From: Archegozetes longisetosus
Lineage: Eukaryota; Arthropoda; Arachnida; Sarcoptiformes; Trhypochthoniidae
NCBI GenBank assembly: GCA_018873245.2
Contig: JAEMBT020000004.1
Coordinates: 4,512,573-4,576,572 of the forward strand
Length of the DNA stretch: 64,000 bases
Direction of reading: 5' to 3'
In this document: one piece after another, positions 33,390 through 44,573 of the stretch
Layout: each line of letters starts with the position of its first letter
Position numbering within the stretch: position 1 is the first letter of the stretch
The notes under the pieces: generated by a model
Told to the model about the DNA's origin: nothing
Seen by the model: only the letters and a program-made list of their open reading frames with translations
Databases searched by the model: none
Made by a program: the position numbers and the translations under genes

Positions 33390-33560
33390 GTAAACATAAT
33401 TCCATTATCACCATCAACTGACCCATGTTCAAAGATAATGACAATGAATCATGTTTATATTAGTTTTGCTTGTATTTCTGCAGAGTTTCAGGCTGATCTG
33501 GTTAAGCTTTAAAAACCACTTCTTCGGGTAGCGCTTCTTCAGCTAAAGTGGTCATAGTGA
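33390..33560. repeat. partial copy of the 30974-31955 element family
   Basis: The order CCATTATCACCATCAACTGA ... CATG ... CTGATCTGGTTAAG ... CCACTTCTTCGGGTAGCGC ... TTCTTCAGCT follows the region 31735-31880 (ATTATCACCATTAGCTGATC ... CTTCTTCGGCTTGCGCTTCT ... TCAGCTG). It is a diverged, partial copy in direct orientation. Confidence 0.55.
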
Positions 33561-34185
33561 CCACACAGTACGTTCGACTGTTTGAACGCCATCTTTGTTT
33601 TTATTCATTTTTATCTTAGATTTATTTTCAAATTAGGTCTTTTCTAATATTGAACTTTTCTGATAAAACTTTTCTTAGAAAGTATGAGTAAAAAGTTTAA
33701 ATGTTCGATTGGGTTCGGTTTTAAATTGTCCACCTTGTATAATTAATATACAAGGTATGCTTAAAAATAAATAATTATTTGGTTCATATATTTTCGATTT
33801 AAATTAGTTAATCTTCAATGAAGTTATGAATTAATAAAAATATTCGATTAGTTAGTATTATATTATTGAGTTCTGAAATTTATAAACTAGCATAATTCTG
33901 TTGTGATTAATTGAATTAGACTTAAAAACGATCCATTTACGAACTGATAAGTTTATTCTCGGAAAAGTCAACGGAGAGCAATTCACGTAAATGGATTTTG
34001 CATTGTTTTCCTTATAGAGGATATAACTTGCGACAGGAACAACATTTTTACATTGTTTCAAACAATCAGGTCCGATTCTGTTATTCATTCATCAGCAATT
34101 GAATTTTGTCATAAATTTATTCGTGATTTTTGATTCCATTTGATATTTTACCTTCAATTCAATAATTAATCGACATTTTTCATCA

Positions 34186-34446
34186 ATGTTTTTATTTGCA
34201 TTGAGTTTAATTATGAACTTATTAGTTGATAGTTTAGTTTATTCTGAATTTGGATTATCCGATCAAATTCAATCATTAACTGATTCGATACTAGACACAT
34301 GTGTCTTTAAATTACGCGAAGGTATAGTTATATTAAGCATTATTGTTGGTCTGATTGGTCTTATATTAATTATAAGTTCGATTTTATGTGCCTATAAATG
34401 GATTAAAGCCAAGAAAGAGATATCAAAACTTTGGAACAAAGAATGA
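34186..34446 (+). CDS. small single-pass membrane protein, 86 aa, unrecognised
   Basis: An ATG-started frame with a signal-peptide-like start (MFLFALSLIMNLLVDSLVYS), a short predicted outside segment of about 25 residues with one Cys (SILDTCVFKLREG), a clear transmembrane helix (IVILSIIVGLIGLILIISSI), and a basic cytoplasmic tail (YKWIKAKKEISKLWNKE). The positive-inside pattern fits a type I protein. AATAAA-like words follow at about 34533. No family is recognised. It resembles in layout the 68-aa frame at 53845-54051. The next gene is convergent. Confidence 0.5.
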   Translation: MFLFALSLIMNLLVDSLVYSEFGLSDQIQSLTDSILDTCVFKLREGIVILSIIVGLIGLILIISSILCAYKWIKAKKEISKLWNKE

Positions 34447-34662
34447 CTTTACGATATATTCGTACCTTATAAATTATAAATTCACGCAATTATCTTTCGA
34501 AAGCGATTGTTTAAACTAAACTGTAGTATCTAAAATAAATGTAAATCCAATGTAACTGATGAGAGGCTGAAATAATTCATTAGTTTTTATATCATAGTTC
34601 TAAAATCAGATACAAAAGTCTAAGTAAAATTATATTATGTAATAAAATATAAATAAATGCAA

Positions 34663-37377
34663 TTAATTATTTGATTTCTTCTTATGTTCTTTTTTGTCAC
34701 TTTGAACCATTAACAACGAATTTCTAACTAATCTTTGGTCGTCTTCTTTTTTCAGTATTGAGAAACGCTCTTTGTGTGCAATATTAACTATTGCTTTGTC
34801 GTATTCTTCACTTTGATATGCAAATCGTTTTGCATTTCTCTTCATTCTTAATATTTCTTGTCTCGGAATATTTAGTTCTTTTTCCAATTGTGACAAATTG
34901 TCTTTAAGCACAATCTGTTCATGTTGTGTGTCATGTCTTAATTGTTCGTCATTTACAACACTTATAAGAGACGGAATTTGATTTAGTTTGTCATCAGAAT
35001 AAGCGATTGAAAGTAATTCTCGTCTCAAATTTCTATTTGAATCGTGACCGTCATCAGATTCTGATTGACTGCTATAACTTTGTCTTCTTCTATACTGATA
35101 GACATAATCTTTGCTTTTAGGAAGATAAAAGATGTCGTCATCACTAGAATCTTGTTCTTCGCTCATATCATCATAGTGTGCGCATTGAATAGGACACATA
35201 CAAAGTGAGCACAAATTGTTAGTATCACTCAAACAATCGAAACAATAAACTCCTTTACAGTTATTTGGGCAATTAATCAATTTTTCGTAATCTTCGACTT
35301 CAGCTCTTAGACCACAAACGACACAATGTTTATATTTTCCATAAATACCGATCAACTTGCAGATGATCTGAATACTTGTATATTGAGCGCAAATACGATC
35401 TAGAAATGAAACATATTCTACGCTATGGTCACCAAGTACTTTTTTTCTTAATTTTCTTCTCATGAACTTAATAAAATCTCCTCTTCTGCACAATATATTG
35501 TTATAGAGCCAAACAGCACGAATAGGTATACGATTGGGATAGAAAATTCCAGCCAAAAGTGCCTAGCTCTTAATCCATAAGATTCAATCAATATACTGAA
35601 CAATATTATGACCAAATAGTTGCCAATTTTAACATATGTATCATAATCCGGTGAATTAGGTATAGGTTTACAATCTAATAGACTCTTTACCAGCTTGTCG
35701 GACGGATTTATAGCTTGAGAAACTTTGCGGTACATGTTTGCCTGCAATCCGTTTCCCTCCACTTCCACTCTTACGAGTGTTGGCATTTCGAATGTAGTCA
35801 AAGTATCCATTAATTTGGACACAAATTCCATTATTACAAACAGAAAATGGTCTAATGTTAGATACATAACAACATGCCAAAGCGCTGTTCCGAACAATAC
35901 TAACGATACATAGATTTTTACTATTTCTGAACCAGTCATTTGTATGTCCCAGGGATCGATGAATTGCTTGGCTTCTTTCATGTTAAGCGGAATAAGTGAT
36001 TCCTTTCCCTTTTCAGCTCTTATTCTGTCTATTTTCAAGAAGTATGAGTTTATATAATAGTTGTCGAATCCATCAGAAGTTAAAAATCTGAAGCGATATA
36101 AACACGCACTGAAAGTTGAATTGAAATTAATGCTTTAGTGAATATTTAAAATTCAATTTCACCTGACTTTATGAGAATCCAAGTGCTCAGTACTAGCAAT
36201 AGAATGTGTTGAAGTGAGAAAAATGTTTGATATAATTGAGATACCAATGCTTCTCCTCAAATTCCTTCCAGATTTGCTCAAATTTAGTTTGATGGGTCGC
36301 GGTTTTATTTAATTTGTGATAATGAGTATAGTTATGATTTACCTTGAAGTAAAATTGATCTATTGTCTCATTGACAGCACTCATTACTTGTTCTTTAATC
36401 TTGTATCCGGCAATTTTGAGTTGAGTGCTTACAGTTTGACAGAGATTGGAAAAAGCCGACCAAACGGCATCACATAAATATGGAACATATACTCGGTTGT
36501 CTTTTATCATAAATCCAGTCATACTTGTTTTACATGAATCTATTTGTTTGTCTTGAGGAGTATCACATAAATCGGCCATCTTTGCGAACATCTCTTCGAG
36601 TGGATCCATCAAATGACTAATTTTTTTGAGATTCTCTTTTACTTCTTCTAATGACTGCTCTATTATTTTAATCATTTGATCGATTGGCTCAAGAAATGAT
36701 TTGAGTTTATCTTTTGCTGTCTGATACAAATCTTTTGTGTCGGTCTTTACTTTTTCAGTTCCAATATCGAGTCCACACGAAAATGAATTAATCAATTCTT
36801 TCGTATTTGTCGTCAAGTTAGGAACCATTATGTTGTATATGGTTAAGAATATATATCCAATAATAATAAATCTGGTTTTACTCGAGAATAAAGTTGGAAG
36901 CATTAAAAGTATGACGCAAAGAATGGTCTCATTGAATGGAGTCCCTAATGTCAGAACTGATTGTAATACAACACTAACTAAAATACATTTAGTTCGAGGC
37001 AATTCCAACTGATAGTAAATGAAGAAGAATGCGAGCCATGAAAGAATTAGACCAAATAAGAAGATGATAACTTTTCGGAGTAACTTATTCTCTTTGGTTC
37101 CAATTTTGAAGACTTGTCTCATGTGACTTGACTTTATGGCTTCTTTGGGAGAAAAAATTGAAATCATTGACAATAAAAGTTCAGCAATTTTTTCAAATAA
37201 TAATTTGAATGGACTGCAAATTAAATAGTAAAGTCTTTCCGAGTATGATTGAGTTGGGGGTAATCGATATTTAATGCGAATAGCATTCAACTTTTGTTTC
37301 TTGAATTTGTTGATTTTCGTGTGAATCTGAAGGCGCCGATAGAGGCGTATAATGTATCTGATGCATTGTATTACCAT
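34663..37377 (-). CDS. DCST-like: DC-STAMP domain protein (DCST/sneaky type) with two apparent frameshifts
   Basis: Two exons on the minus strand: 37377 to about 36163-36168 and 36108-34663, about 885 aa. N-terminal helices include KVIIFLFGLILSWLAFFFIY. A long extracellular coiled region with cysteines (CDTPQDKQIDSC, then VPYLCDAVW) follows, then FSLQHILLLVLSTWI and the DC-STAMP core (FRFLTSDGFDNYYINSYF) with two more helices. The end carries ALLAGIFYPNRIPIRAVWLY and a C4C4 zinc finger (CVVCG ... CPNNCKGVYCFDC ... CSLC), as in DCST1 and fly sneaky. Relatives act in sperm-egg fusion and sperm membrane breakdown. The frame is lost at a T5 run on the coding strand at 36219-36223 and again near 35563-35570; each needs one added base. 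It is either a pseudogene or has assembly errors. The intron donor is ambiguous. Confidence 0.82.
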
Positions 37378-38600
37378 ATTTACGTTTTGTTAGTAATAAA
37401 TCTTTTTATTCTTCACAAAGATACTCAGTAAAATAATAGATTTTTGAAAATCAGCTATAAATTCAAATAATGAATGACTAGCTTTCAAAATTCAATTTTA
37501 GCCAACTCATTCCTTCTACTTTGATATAGAACGTGATGACATCGTTGATATACTGTACTTAACCAAACTAAGTATATAAGTAAGTTAAAATTGTCATAGC
37601 ATCTCACAACAGCATGAAATACAACAATATAAGAGAAAAATATTGAGCCTAAAATTCAAAATGAAACTAACTCGTTTAATAATTAGTCGTTTTTAATTTT
37701 CTAAAATATATTTATCCGTTATTCAATTTAATCGAAATAAAACAAGTTACGTGATTAAGTTATATATTATTGTAGATTAACATTAAATAATATTGAGATT
37801 ACATTTGAGAATTTATTTTTTTCAGAACTTTACTGCTTAGAAATAGTTTGTAAAAGAATTTAACGCGCTCGTGAGTAGTACCAGACAAAAAGCGTTTATT
37901 AATATGATAATAAATGAATAAGGTCTGGTGGTCCAAGGGGTATACTTCAGAAGAATCTCATAGTTTGGAGAGCGATTAAAGTTCATCTGATTCAAGCGAT
38001 GACCTTTCTCAAGTTCGAAAATTTTTACTAAAATTTTTTAAAAGTTTAAGCCTAAATCTTTCGAAAATTTTGCTTAATCTATAAGTTGTTGGCAACGAAG
38101 GAGTTGCTCTTTTCAGCTAAACTAAACTGTTTTGTGATTCTAAAATTTATAAAGAGCTAAAATGATCGCATTGTTCAGTTGAACACCAGATACTAATTGA
38201 TCAAACTCTAGCATAATTCAAAGTTAATCTAATCTGAATGAAGATAAGAATAAAAGTAGGTCCTATTAAGAACCTTAGAAAAGTTTATCAAAGCATTGGA
38301 TGACGTCTGGTGTAGAACATAAGCTACAATGTAGTAAAGTTGCATAAGCATAAAGCTGATCATAGAAGTATTGCATAACATATTGCATACATCGCACGAA
38401 ACCAAAACAAACTCAACACAATATTATCTAGATCTGACTCAATGTAAACCTACTATTTCTCATCTAACTCTCCATTGATTTATTCCACGTGTTCACTGTA
38501 CCAATGAATCATGACTTTATTGCATGAAAACTTATACTAACGTGTATTTATAAAGTTACTAATAAATATCTTAAATATTCACAAATAGAATAAATAGTCT
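37378..38600. other. intergenic DNA between divergent DCST and F-box genes
   Basis: About 1.2 kb that must contain both divergent promoters. No coding frame or repeat was recognised. A GC-richer patch (TAACGCGCTCGTGAGTAGTA, about 37861) and GGTCTGGTGGTCCAAGGGG (about 37922) stand out, but I can assign no element. Confidence 0.45.
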
Positions 38601-38604
38601 AAAA

Positions 38605-40104
38605 ATGGGTCTTAAGTTATCATCGCACCTCAATCTAATAGAAACACAATTAAGCGATGGATCCCTCAATTTAAATGACTTGAACGAAGACGTAATGATT
38701 ACTATATTCTCGTATTTCAGTCTCGAAGAGCTCTTAATATTATCTCAAGTTTGCCTCAAGTGGAAAACAACAATCAACAGAATATTTATTCTCCAGAAAT
38801 GTCTACAATTCACACCAGTTATTGGTTTGCCGTTTGAAGAGTGTTGTCAAACAAACCATCAATTATTAGATAAGAAACAATCATTAATAAGAATTACATC
38901 CAATAGAATAGAACAATACAAGAGTTTTGTTGCTGGACTTATGTGCCAATGTCTTAATCTTAAGTCAATTAATTTTGTTGGACTTGACTTCAACGACAGC
39001 TGTTCCCCGTTTCGACTTCTGATCGACTATTGCGACTCAGACCTAATTCATTGCAATTTCGCACATCTTCATAACAAACGAAATTTTTCGGATAAAAGGT
39101 TTTGAGATAATCAATTTCTAGCAGTTGTTTCAATTTTTTAATTTTACAGAATACTTATTGAGTCAGAAGAAACGAAACAGTTTGTGGAAAAGTTTCCAAA
39201 TATCCTCCACTTCAATACCTATCGTTCGTGGTTTAGATTTACTGAACAATCGCTAAGTAATTTGATTTCAGGGTTAAACAAACTTGAATTCATTGGTTTT
39301 GCTAAGGAGACCGATTGTACAGAAAGTGATTCTTCAGAATCTATTTCTGGTGACTATTTTCTACACATCAATCCCGAGATACAAGTGATTAGAGTGACCA
39401 AAAAAATATTGGGTCAAAACGGATTGTATTATTTGACAAAACGAGTTAAAAACCTTCGAGAGCTGTGCATTGATGTCATCGACTCTATCGATGTTTTGAA
39501 TCTGATTTGTAAACATTTTAAAAGTCTTAGATGTCTTTCATTCTGTTTCAAAATAAGAGCTGATGACAAGTTTAGAGCCTTTCGCTTGTTGTCAACTCTT
39601 GATGAACTAGAAGAAATAGATATTGTTATGAGTGATGAAAGTGAGGAAAATGAGATCACATCTGACTCATGTCTTTTAGAACTAATGAGTCGAACACCAA
39701 ATATGAAAAGAATAACATTTCGCGCTAGGATCACACAGACTTCAATACAGTTTATGGACCAGTACTGGCCTAAACTGGAGAAACTGTTGATAAAATGGAA
39801 AAACAGTGGAGTTATAAGTTCGGCAATAATTGGAGTAATAGCTAAACTAAAGAACTTGAATTATTTAGACCTAAGTGATTGTGATATAACTGATGAGGAT
39901 GTGGCAAAAATGATTTATGCATCAAATCGACTTAAGTTTGTCGATTTGAGCGGCACTCGAATTACCAACAAAACAATTGACTTATTAATAGAAAGAGCAA
40001 ATTCAATGCCAAATCAAGAGTTTGAGATTAACTTAAGGCGTACTTCCGTTAGTTATTTAAGCGAATCAAATCGCCAATTGCCACAGAATTTATTGACCCA
40101 TTAA
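38605..40104 (+). CDS. F-box/leucine-rich-repeat protein, two exons, 482 aa
   Basis: Exons 38605-39098 and 39150-40104 join in phase across a 51-bp intron (AG|GTTTTG ... TTTTACAG|A). An F-box lies at about residues 22-65 (LNEDVMITIFSYFSLEELLI, then LSQVCLKWK). The rest is made of irregular leucine-rich repeats (LRELCIDVIDSIDVLNLICK, LKNLNYLDLSDCDITDEDVA, LKFVDLSGTRITNKTIDLLI), the FBXL type. Such proteins are substrate adaptors of SCF ubiquitin ligases: the F-box binds Skp1 and the LRRs bind the target. The target is unknown. The gene is followed by a second F-box/LRR gene, with low repeat identity between them, so an old tandem pair is likely. No signal peptide is present. Confidence 0.88.
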
Positions 40105-40708
40105 ACCATTTAAAGTAGTTATGCGTTGAAGGAAAACTACATATTTAAGCAAATAACCAGAGCGCGTTAATACACATCGTTATAAAAGTTTTTAATAGTA
40201 CTTTCTAAATGCCAGTGTAATCATTCACAACACTATGCATTGATTTAGTCTTGTGCTACATTATAACTACTGGTTTATTGTTTTCAATTTTCCAATTTGT
40301 CAGTTGTGTCACTTTTATAAACTTTTGTATAATTAATAAGTGCCAGTATTATGTAATATAAGAGTTGTTTACTGCTCGACAATTACCTTCGAAGTATTTG
40401 CAATCATTTCATAGACAAAATTGATTACAAGCGATAAGTCCATTCAATGCTTGATTTATATGTATTTTGGAACCTAAAAGTGTTTTTATTTGACATATTG
40501 GTTATCGAAAGCGATGTCATTGCTATTTATAATCTAATCATTTTTATATTAAAAACAATTTTTGTGATATGAATTGCTCAATATTAGTCTGTTTTTGTAA
40601 CTTGGTCTGATTAACTGTCATCAATCAGTCTGTTTCTGTTTCCAAGCTCTCAAAATTTGTTTTCATTGTGTTCTAACTGAGAGATTTATTTTGTTGAAAA
40701 CTTCAAAT
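40105..40708. other. spacer between the two F-box genes
   Basis: 600 bp without coding frames. It should contain the 3' end of the first gene and the promoter of the second; no clear TATA box was found. Confidence 0.5.
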
Positions 40709-41968
40709 ATGAATATTAATCAATTGAACGACGACTGCCTGAAACAAGTTTTTGAGAGACTTTCATTGAAAGAAAGAGTCAAATGTGAGCGTGTTTGCAA
40801 GCTTTGGAAAGAACTAATTCTTCAAGTTTTTATGGAACAGCTTTATCTTGAAATAAAATTTTTCATGAAGGAGTTTGAAAAACAAAATAATAACTTTGGT
40901 AAAATCCTTGAAAAGTTAGTCAATTTGAGATCAATAGATTTATCTGACGCGAAGATCGATGAAAACATGATAAAACTTATTACTCGAAAGTGTAAAAGGC
41001 TTATTAAATTGGTTTGTATTAGTTCTATGTCTCTCAATGACTCTCTGATTGGTGTTTTCCTTGCTGGTAAATATGCTAATCAATTGACTGATATCAGTGT
41101 TTCTAATCAAGATATTACGGATTGCTCACTAAAATGTGTTTTGGAGACATGTACTAATTTGAAAGTTTTGGATATATCCAAAAATGAAAAAATCACTGGT
41201 GAATCAAGTTTTCAGCATTTTGGTTCACACATCAAATCGTTAAATGTGGATAACTGTCGATACGTGAGAGAGGAAGGAATGCGCTTATTAGTATCCGGAA
41301 ACGGAAAAAATCTCAATCAACTCAAAATTGGAACATACATTTCGGAAGATATGGTTAAATACATGACAACACACATGAAAAATTTGTCTGTACTTTCAAT
41401 TAATGCCTATTATTATCCACAAACATTCAGAGCAGAATATTTGGAGTCAATTGCTAGACTCGTAAAGCTTGAAAACCTGACACTTAAAAATTTGCCACTT
41501 TTGCAGAACAGCTTCGACCAGACATTGATCAATATTTTGCGAGGAGTTCCTCGATTGAGAAGTTTATCACTAATTGTTGCACAAATTAGTGATAAATCTT
41601 TTGAAGCTCTTTCCAAATATTGTCCGCGACTCGAGTCAATTGATTATCAATATTCAACTTATCCAACAGTTATTAACAATGAGCTAACAAATAAAGGGGC
41701 ACTAAATTTGATTAGTTTGAAAAACCTTGAGAAACTGTCAATTAGAGGCACGCAAATCGGTGATACTATGGCTGATGTGATTCGCTCGAATGAAAACCTC
41801 ATATTTCTTAATCTTTGTTATTGCGTAAATGTTTCTGAAGTAACAGTTAAAACATGTATTGATCTAGTTAAAGCAAACCTTAAGACAAAATTTATAATGA
41901 AGCTGAAAGGTTGTAAAAAACTTAATGGTGATATAATGTGTTTACCGCCAAATATTGTGATTGAATAA
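40709..41968 (+). CDS. F-box/leucine-rich-repeat protein, single exon, 419 aa
   Basis: The ATG at 40709 begins MNINQLNDDCLKQVFERLSL followed by KERVKCERVCKLWKE, a clear F-box at the very N-terminus. Regular LRRs follow (LRSIDLSDAKIDENMIKLIT, LTDISVSNQDITDCSLKCVL, LKVLDISKNEKITGESSFQH, LRSLSLIVAQISDKSFEALS, LIFLNLCYCVNVSEVTVKTC), the pattern of FBXL proteins. The role is as for its upstream neighbour: SCF substrate selection, target unknown. The frame extends six codons upstream but without an ATG. Single exon, while the neighbour keeps one intron. The spacing and orientation suggest tandem duplication. Confidence 0.9.
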   Translation: MNINQLNDDCLKQVFERLSLKERVKCERVCKLWKELILQVFMEQLYLEIKFFMKEFEKQNNNFGKILEKLVNLRSIDLSDAKIDENMIKLITRKCKRLIKLVCISSMSLNDSLIGVFLAGKYANQLTDISVSNQDITDCSLKCVLETCTNLKVLDISKNEKITGESSFQHFGSHIKSLNVDNCRYVREEGMRLLVSGNGKNLNQLKIGTYISEDMVKYMTTHMKNLSVLSINAYYYPQTFRAEYLESIARLVKLENLTLKNLPLLQNSFDQTLINILRGVPRLRSLSLIVAQISDKSFEALSKYCPRLESIDYQYSTYPTVINNELTNKGALNLISLKNLEKLSIRGTQIGDTMADVIRSNENLIFLNLCYCVNVSEVTVKTCIDLVKANLKTKFIMKLKGCKKLNGDIMCLPPNIVIE

Positions 41969-42670
41969 AATTAAATTTCATATTTGATTGCTGTCCCGAT
42001 TTAAGTTGGTTTAAAATTTGTCTTTTTGAACCACATCGCTATCTTGTGATTTGACTGATAAACTTTGTGACTAGGGGTTTCAGCTGCGATATCAATCTCA
42101 CTTCAAGTTTTCTAACAATATTATTAAAGTTAAGGTAAGCGCGAGGTCATTGCAATAAAGTTTCACAAGTGAATTGCTGCAGATGTCCCTCATGTTTAAA
42201 TTAATCGGAGGTTGGGTTATAACATAGTAAATACTATTGACGAGAGTGACCATCAACAACACTATTGTATGACCTTTATTCTATTGTATAACCGAGAAAA
42301 TTACAATTTCTTATTACTATCTGATCTAAGCTGAATCGTAAAGAAATCACGATTTGCAGATATATGAAGGCTGCGCCAACGTTCAAACTAAGTTCTGGGT
42401 TAATTTAAAGTTTCAGTATTTACTATGAAATCCAAATGTTGTCAAATTTATTCAATTTATTCTAACTCGTCGACCTTACCAAATCACATTAACTGAACTT
42501 GAACAGTCAAATCATTTTTTGAATTTTATCATTTTAAAACAATATAATTTTCATTTGAACAATAGAAATGAAAAAAGTTTATTCAGTTAAAATTTCTCGA
42601 TTGAACTACTATTAAATAAAATTTTTAATTAATTGAATTGAGATTTGCGTGAATCAGAAGCACACAAAGC
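41969..42670. other. spacer, nothing recognised
   Basis: 700 bp between the F-box gene and the kinase-like gene. No TATA box, coding frame or repeat was recognised. Confidence 0.5.
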
Positions 42671-42676
42671 ATTCAA

Positions 42677-43867
42677 ATGTCATTTTCAGGTGGACAGGTC
42701 GCTTCTCGTAAAAGCAGAGAGAAAAAGAGTCCCGATTTTCTAGGTTTATCATACACAGATTCAACTAGTGCTAAAGTTGGTTTAGAAGCAATAAAAGAAA
42801 CTCCAAGAGATTTGCCAAGTCAAAGTCAGAACCCAGTCTTGCCATCACTCAAAGACAAAGAGTTCGTGCCAATCGATACTCAGTATATGACAATTTCAAG
42901 TAAAGACGTACAGCATTTAGAAAGTATTGGATACCAGTTTGGACAAAAATTAGGCACAGGCTCTTACGGAGAGGTATATCGATGTCTGTTTAATGACAGA
43001 TCTAATAAAACTATCGAATTAGCAGCAAAATTAGTTTTGATGAAAGATAGCATGAATAGAAATGAGTTGATTGAGGCGCTCAATTTCATTCGACGTCAAT
43101 CTGTATCTCTTTCTAGAGCGTATCATCCGCATGTGGTCGCTCTCCGGAATTTAATCAGTTCTATTCAATGGAATAGGTGCCCTTCTTCTCCAACCTATTC
43201 TTATTATGGGTATTCAGTGTTATTCATGGAATTAGCTGACAACTCGTTTGAGAATTATATCCGAGTGCGAGGAATAGTTCCCGAAGAGGAGGCCATAGAA
43301 TTTTTAGCTCAGATCGTGATCGCAACTGGATATTTGCATTCAATAGGAGTTGCACACAGAAATATCAAACCTGTTAATATCCTATTATTTAGAAATGAAA
43401 ATTTTAGAGCCGGATATTTATTGAAACTCTGCGATTTCGGTACTACACATATGTTTGATGTAAGAGAAGAACCAGTTCCAGAAAGCAGTGAACCGGTTGC
43501 TACTATGTTGTATAGAGCACCTGAAACTGATGAGCACGATTGGAGCAACAAAGATCACAGTTATGATCCACGATTAGCTGATGTTTACAGTATTGGGGTT
43601 GTATTAGTACAAATGCTTGCCGGTTATCAGAATACAATGAAAACACGATTGACTTCAAGCAAACGCCATCACGGGCAAAAGTTCATCACTTTGATGACAA
43701 AATTAGGTATGTCTCACGACTCTATTGATTTAGTTAACAACATGGTTAGATACAAGGCAGAAGAAAGGTATACGATTGCTCAAGTTCTTCGACATCGCTT
43801 TTTTCCTCCTTCTGTAGTGCCGGAGGGATGTATGTCTTCAGCTGAATATCAATTAGCTATGAAATAA
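42677..43867 (+). CDS. protein-kinase-like protein, predicted pseudokinase (HRD to HRN), 396 aa
   Basis: A Ser-rich N-terminal extension of about 85 residues precedes a kinase fold. The glycine loop is GTGSYGEVYRC, the ATP-anchoring Lys is K118 (LAAKLVL), the catalytic loop is AHRNIKPVNILL, the metal motif is CDFGTT (D253), and the activation segment ends in RAPE. Helix F (ADVYSIGVVLVQMLAG) and the closing LRHRFF are present. The catalytic Asp of HRD is Asn (N229), which in most kinases abolishes phosphotransfer, while Lys, DFG and APE remain. It should therefore bind nucleotide but be weak or inactive. The overall look (small, intronless, GYQFGQKLGTGSYGEVYR start) recalls testis-specific serine kinases, though orthology is not certain. 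The frame is intact, so it is probably a functional scaffold or allosteric partner. Confidence 0.87.
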   Translation: MSFSGGQVASRKSREKKSPDFLGLSYTDSTSAKVGLEAIKETPRDLPSQSQNPVLPSLKDKEFVPIDTQYMTISSKDVQHLESIGYQFGQKLGTGSYGEVYRCLFNDRSNKTIELAAKLVLMKDSMNRNELIEALNFIRRQSVSLSRAYHPHVVALRNLISSIQWNRCPSSPTYSYYGYSVLFMELADNSFENYIRVRGIVPEEEAIEFLAQIVIATGYLHSIGVAHRNIKPVNILLFRNENFRAGYLLKLCDFGTTHMFDVREEPVPESSEPVATMLYRAPETDEHDWSNKDHSYDPRLADVYSIGVVLVQMLAGYQNTMKTRLTSSKRHHGQKFITLMTKLGMSHDSIDLVNNMVRYKAEERYTIAQVLRHRFFPPSVVPEGCMSSAEYQLAMK

Positions 43868-43869
43868 AC

Positions 43870-44510
43870 ATTGTTTAAGTTGTTTCTATCAATTCGACTC
43901 TCCTTCAATGTGCAAAACGAGTTCATTAATTAGATTTGATTTATCATTCTCATATTTTTGTGCGAGCTTTGACCGCGAGACAGAAATTATTGATCATTTG
44001 GCTTCATTTCATCGTTTAAATTGAAGTTAAACTAATGCTTGTGAGAAAAGTTTTATTCATTTATAAAATTGATTAATAGAGTGAGACATTTAGTCAGTTT
44101 GAATCGATTTTTCAAATATAACATATGCTGATTTTCTCAAGGAAGAATTGAAGCAATTTTTGAAATTTATCATTTCCATTTGTTTGATAAAGATTGACAC
44201 CTAACTAAGCAACATATATTAAACATGGCTAGGCATTTCTTAAAAATCAATAAAGTACTTTCAAAAGTGCCGAAGCAAAGTTAGGCACATAAAAATGACA
44301 TTAAATTTGAGCACAATTTTATGTTAGTTCCTTAATAAAAATTTGAAAATAGTAGCATTAACCTTACATAAATTCTTTATCAACTAGTAATGAGTCAATC
44401 AACTCGAGTGACAAACTGGACAAGTCCTTGAAATAACGTGGTAGACATAAACACTATCTCTTCGATTCCGGGAGTGTACAGATAACCAGTATTACGTCTT
44501 ACTTAGGAGA
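43870..44510. other. spacer with the serpin promoter
   Basis: No coding frame was seen. It ends in the serpin core promoter listed separately. Confidence 0.5.
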
Positions 44511-44514
44511 GGTT

Positions 44515-44521
44515 TATAAAT
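44515..44521 (+). promoter_or_regulatory. TATA box (TATAAAT) of the serpin gene
   Basis: TATAAAT 53 bp upstream of the serpin ATG on the coding strand. This gives a start site about 30 bp downstream and a 5' leader of roughly 25-30 nt, typical for a highly expressed secreted protein. Confidence 0.6.
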
Positions 44522-44573
44522 CGCTCAAATTTTCTCTTTCGACTACTTTTGAGTCTGTCAACTGATCTAAAAC

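Noticed and set aside
37920-37990. tRNA-like box A wording (GGTGGTCCAAGGGG)
   Set aside because: No matching box B or cloverleaf could be formed.
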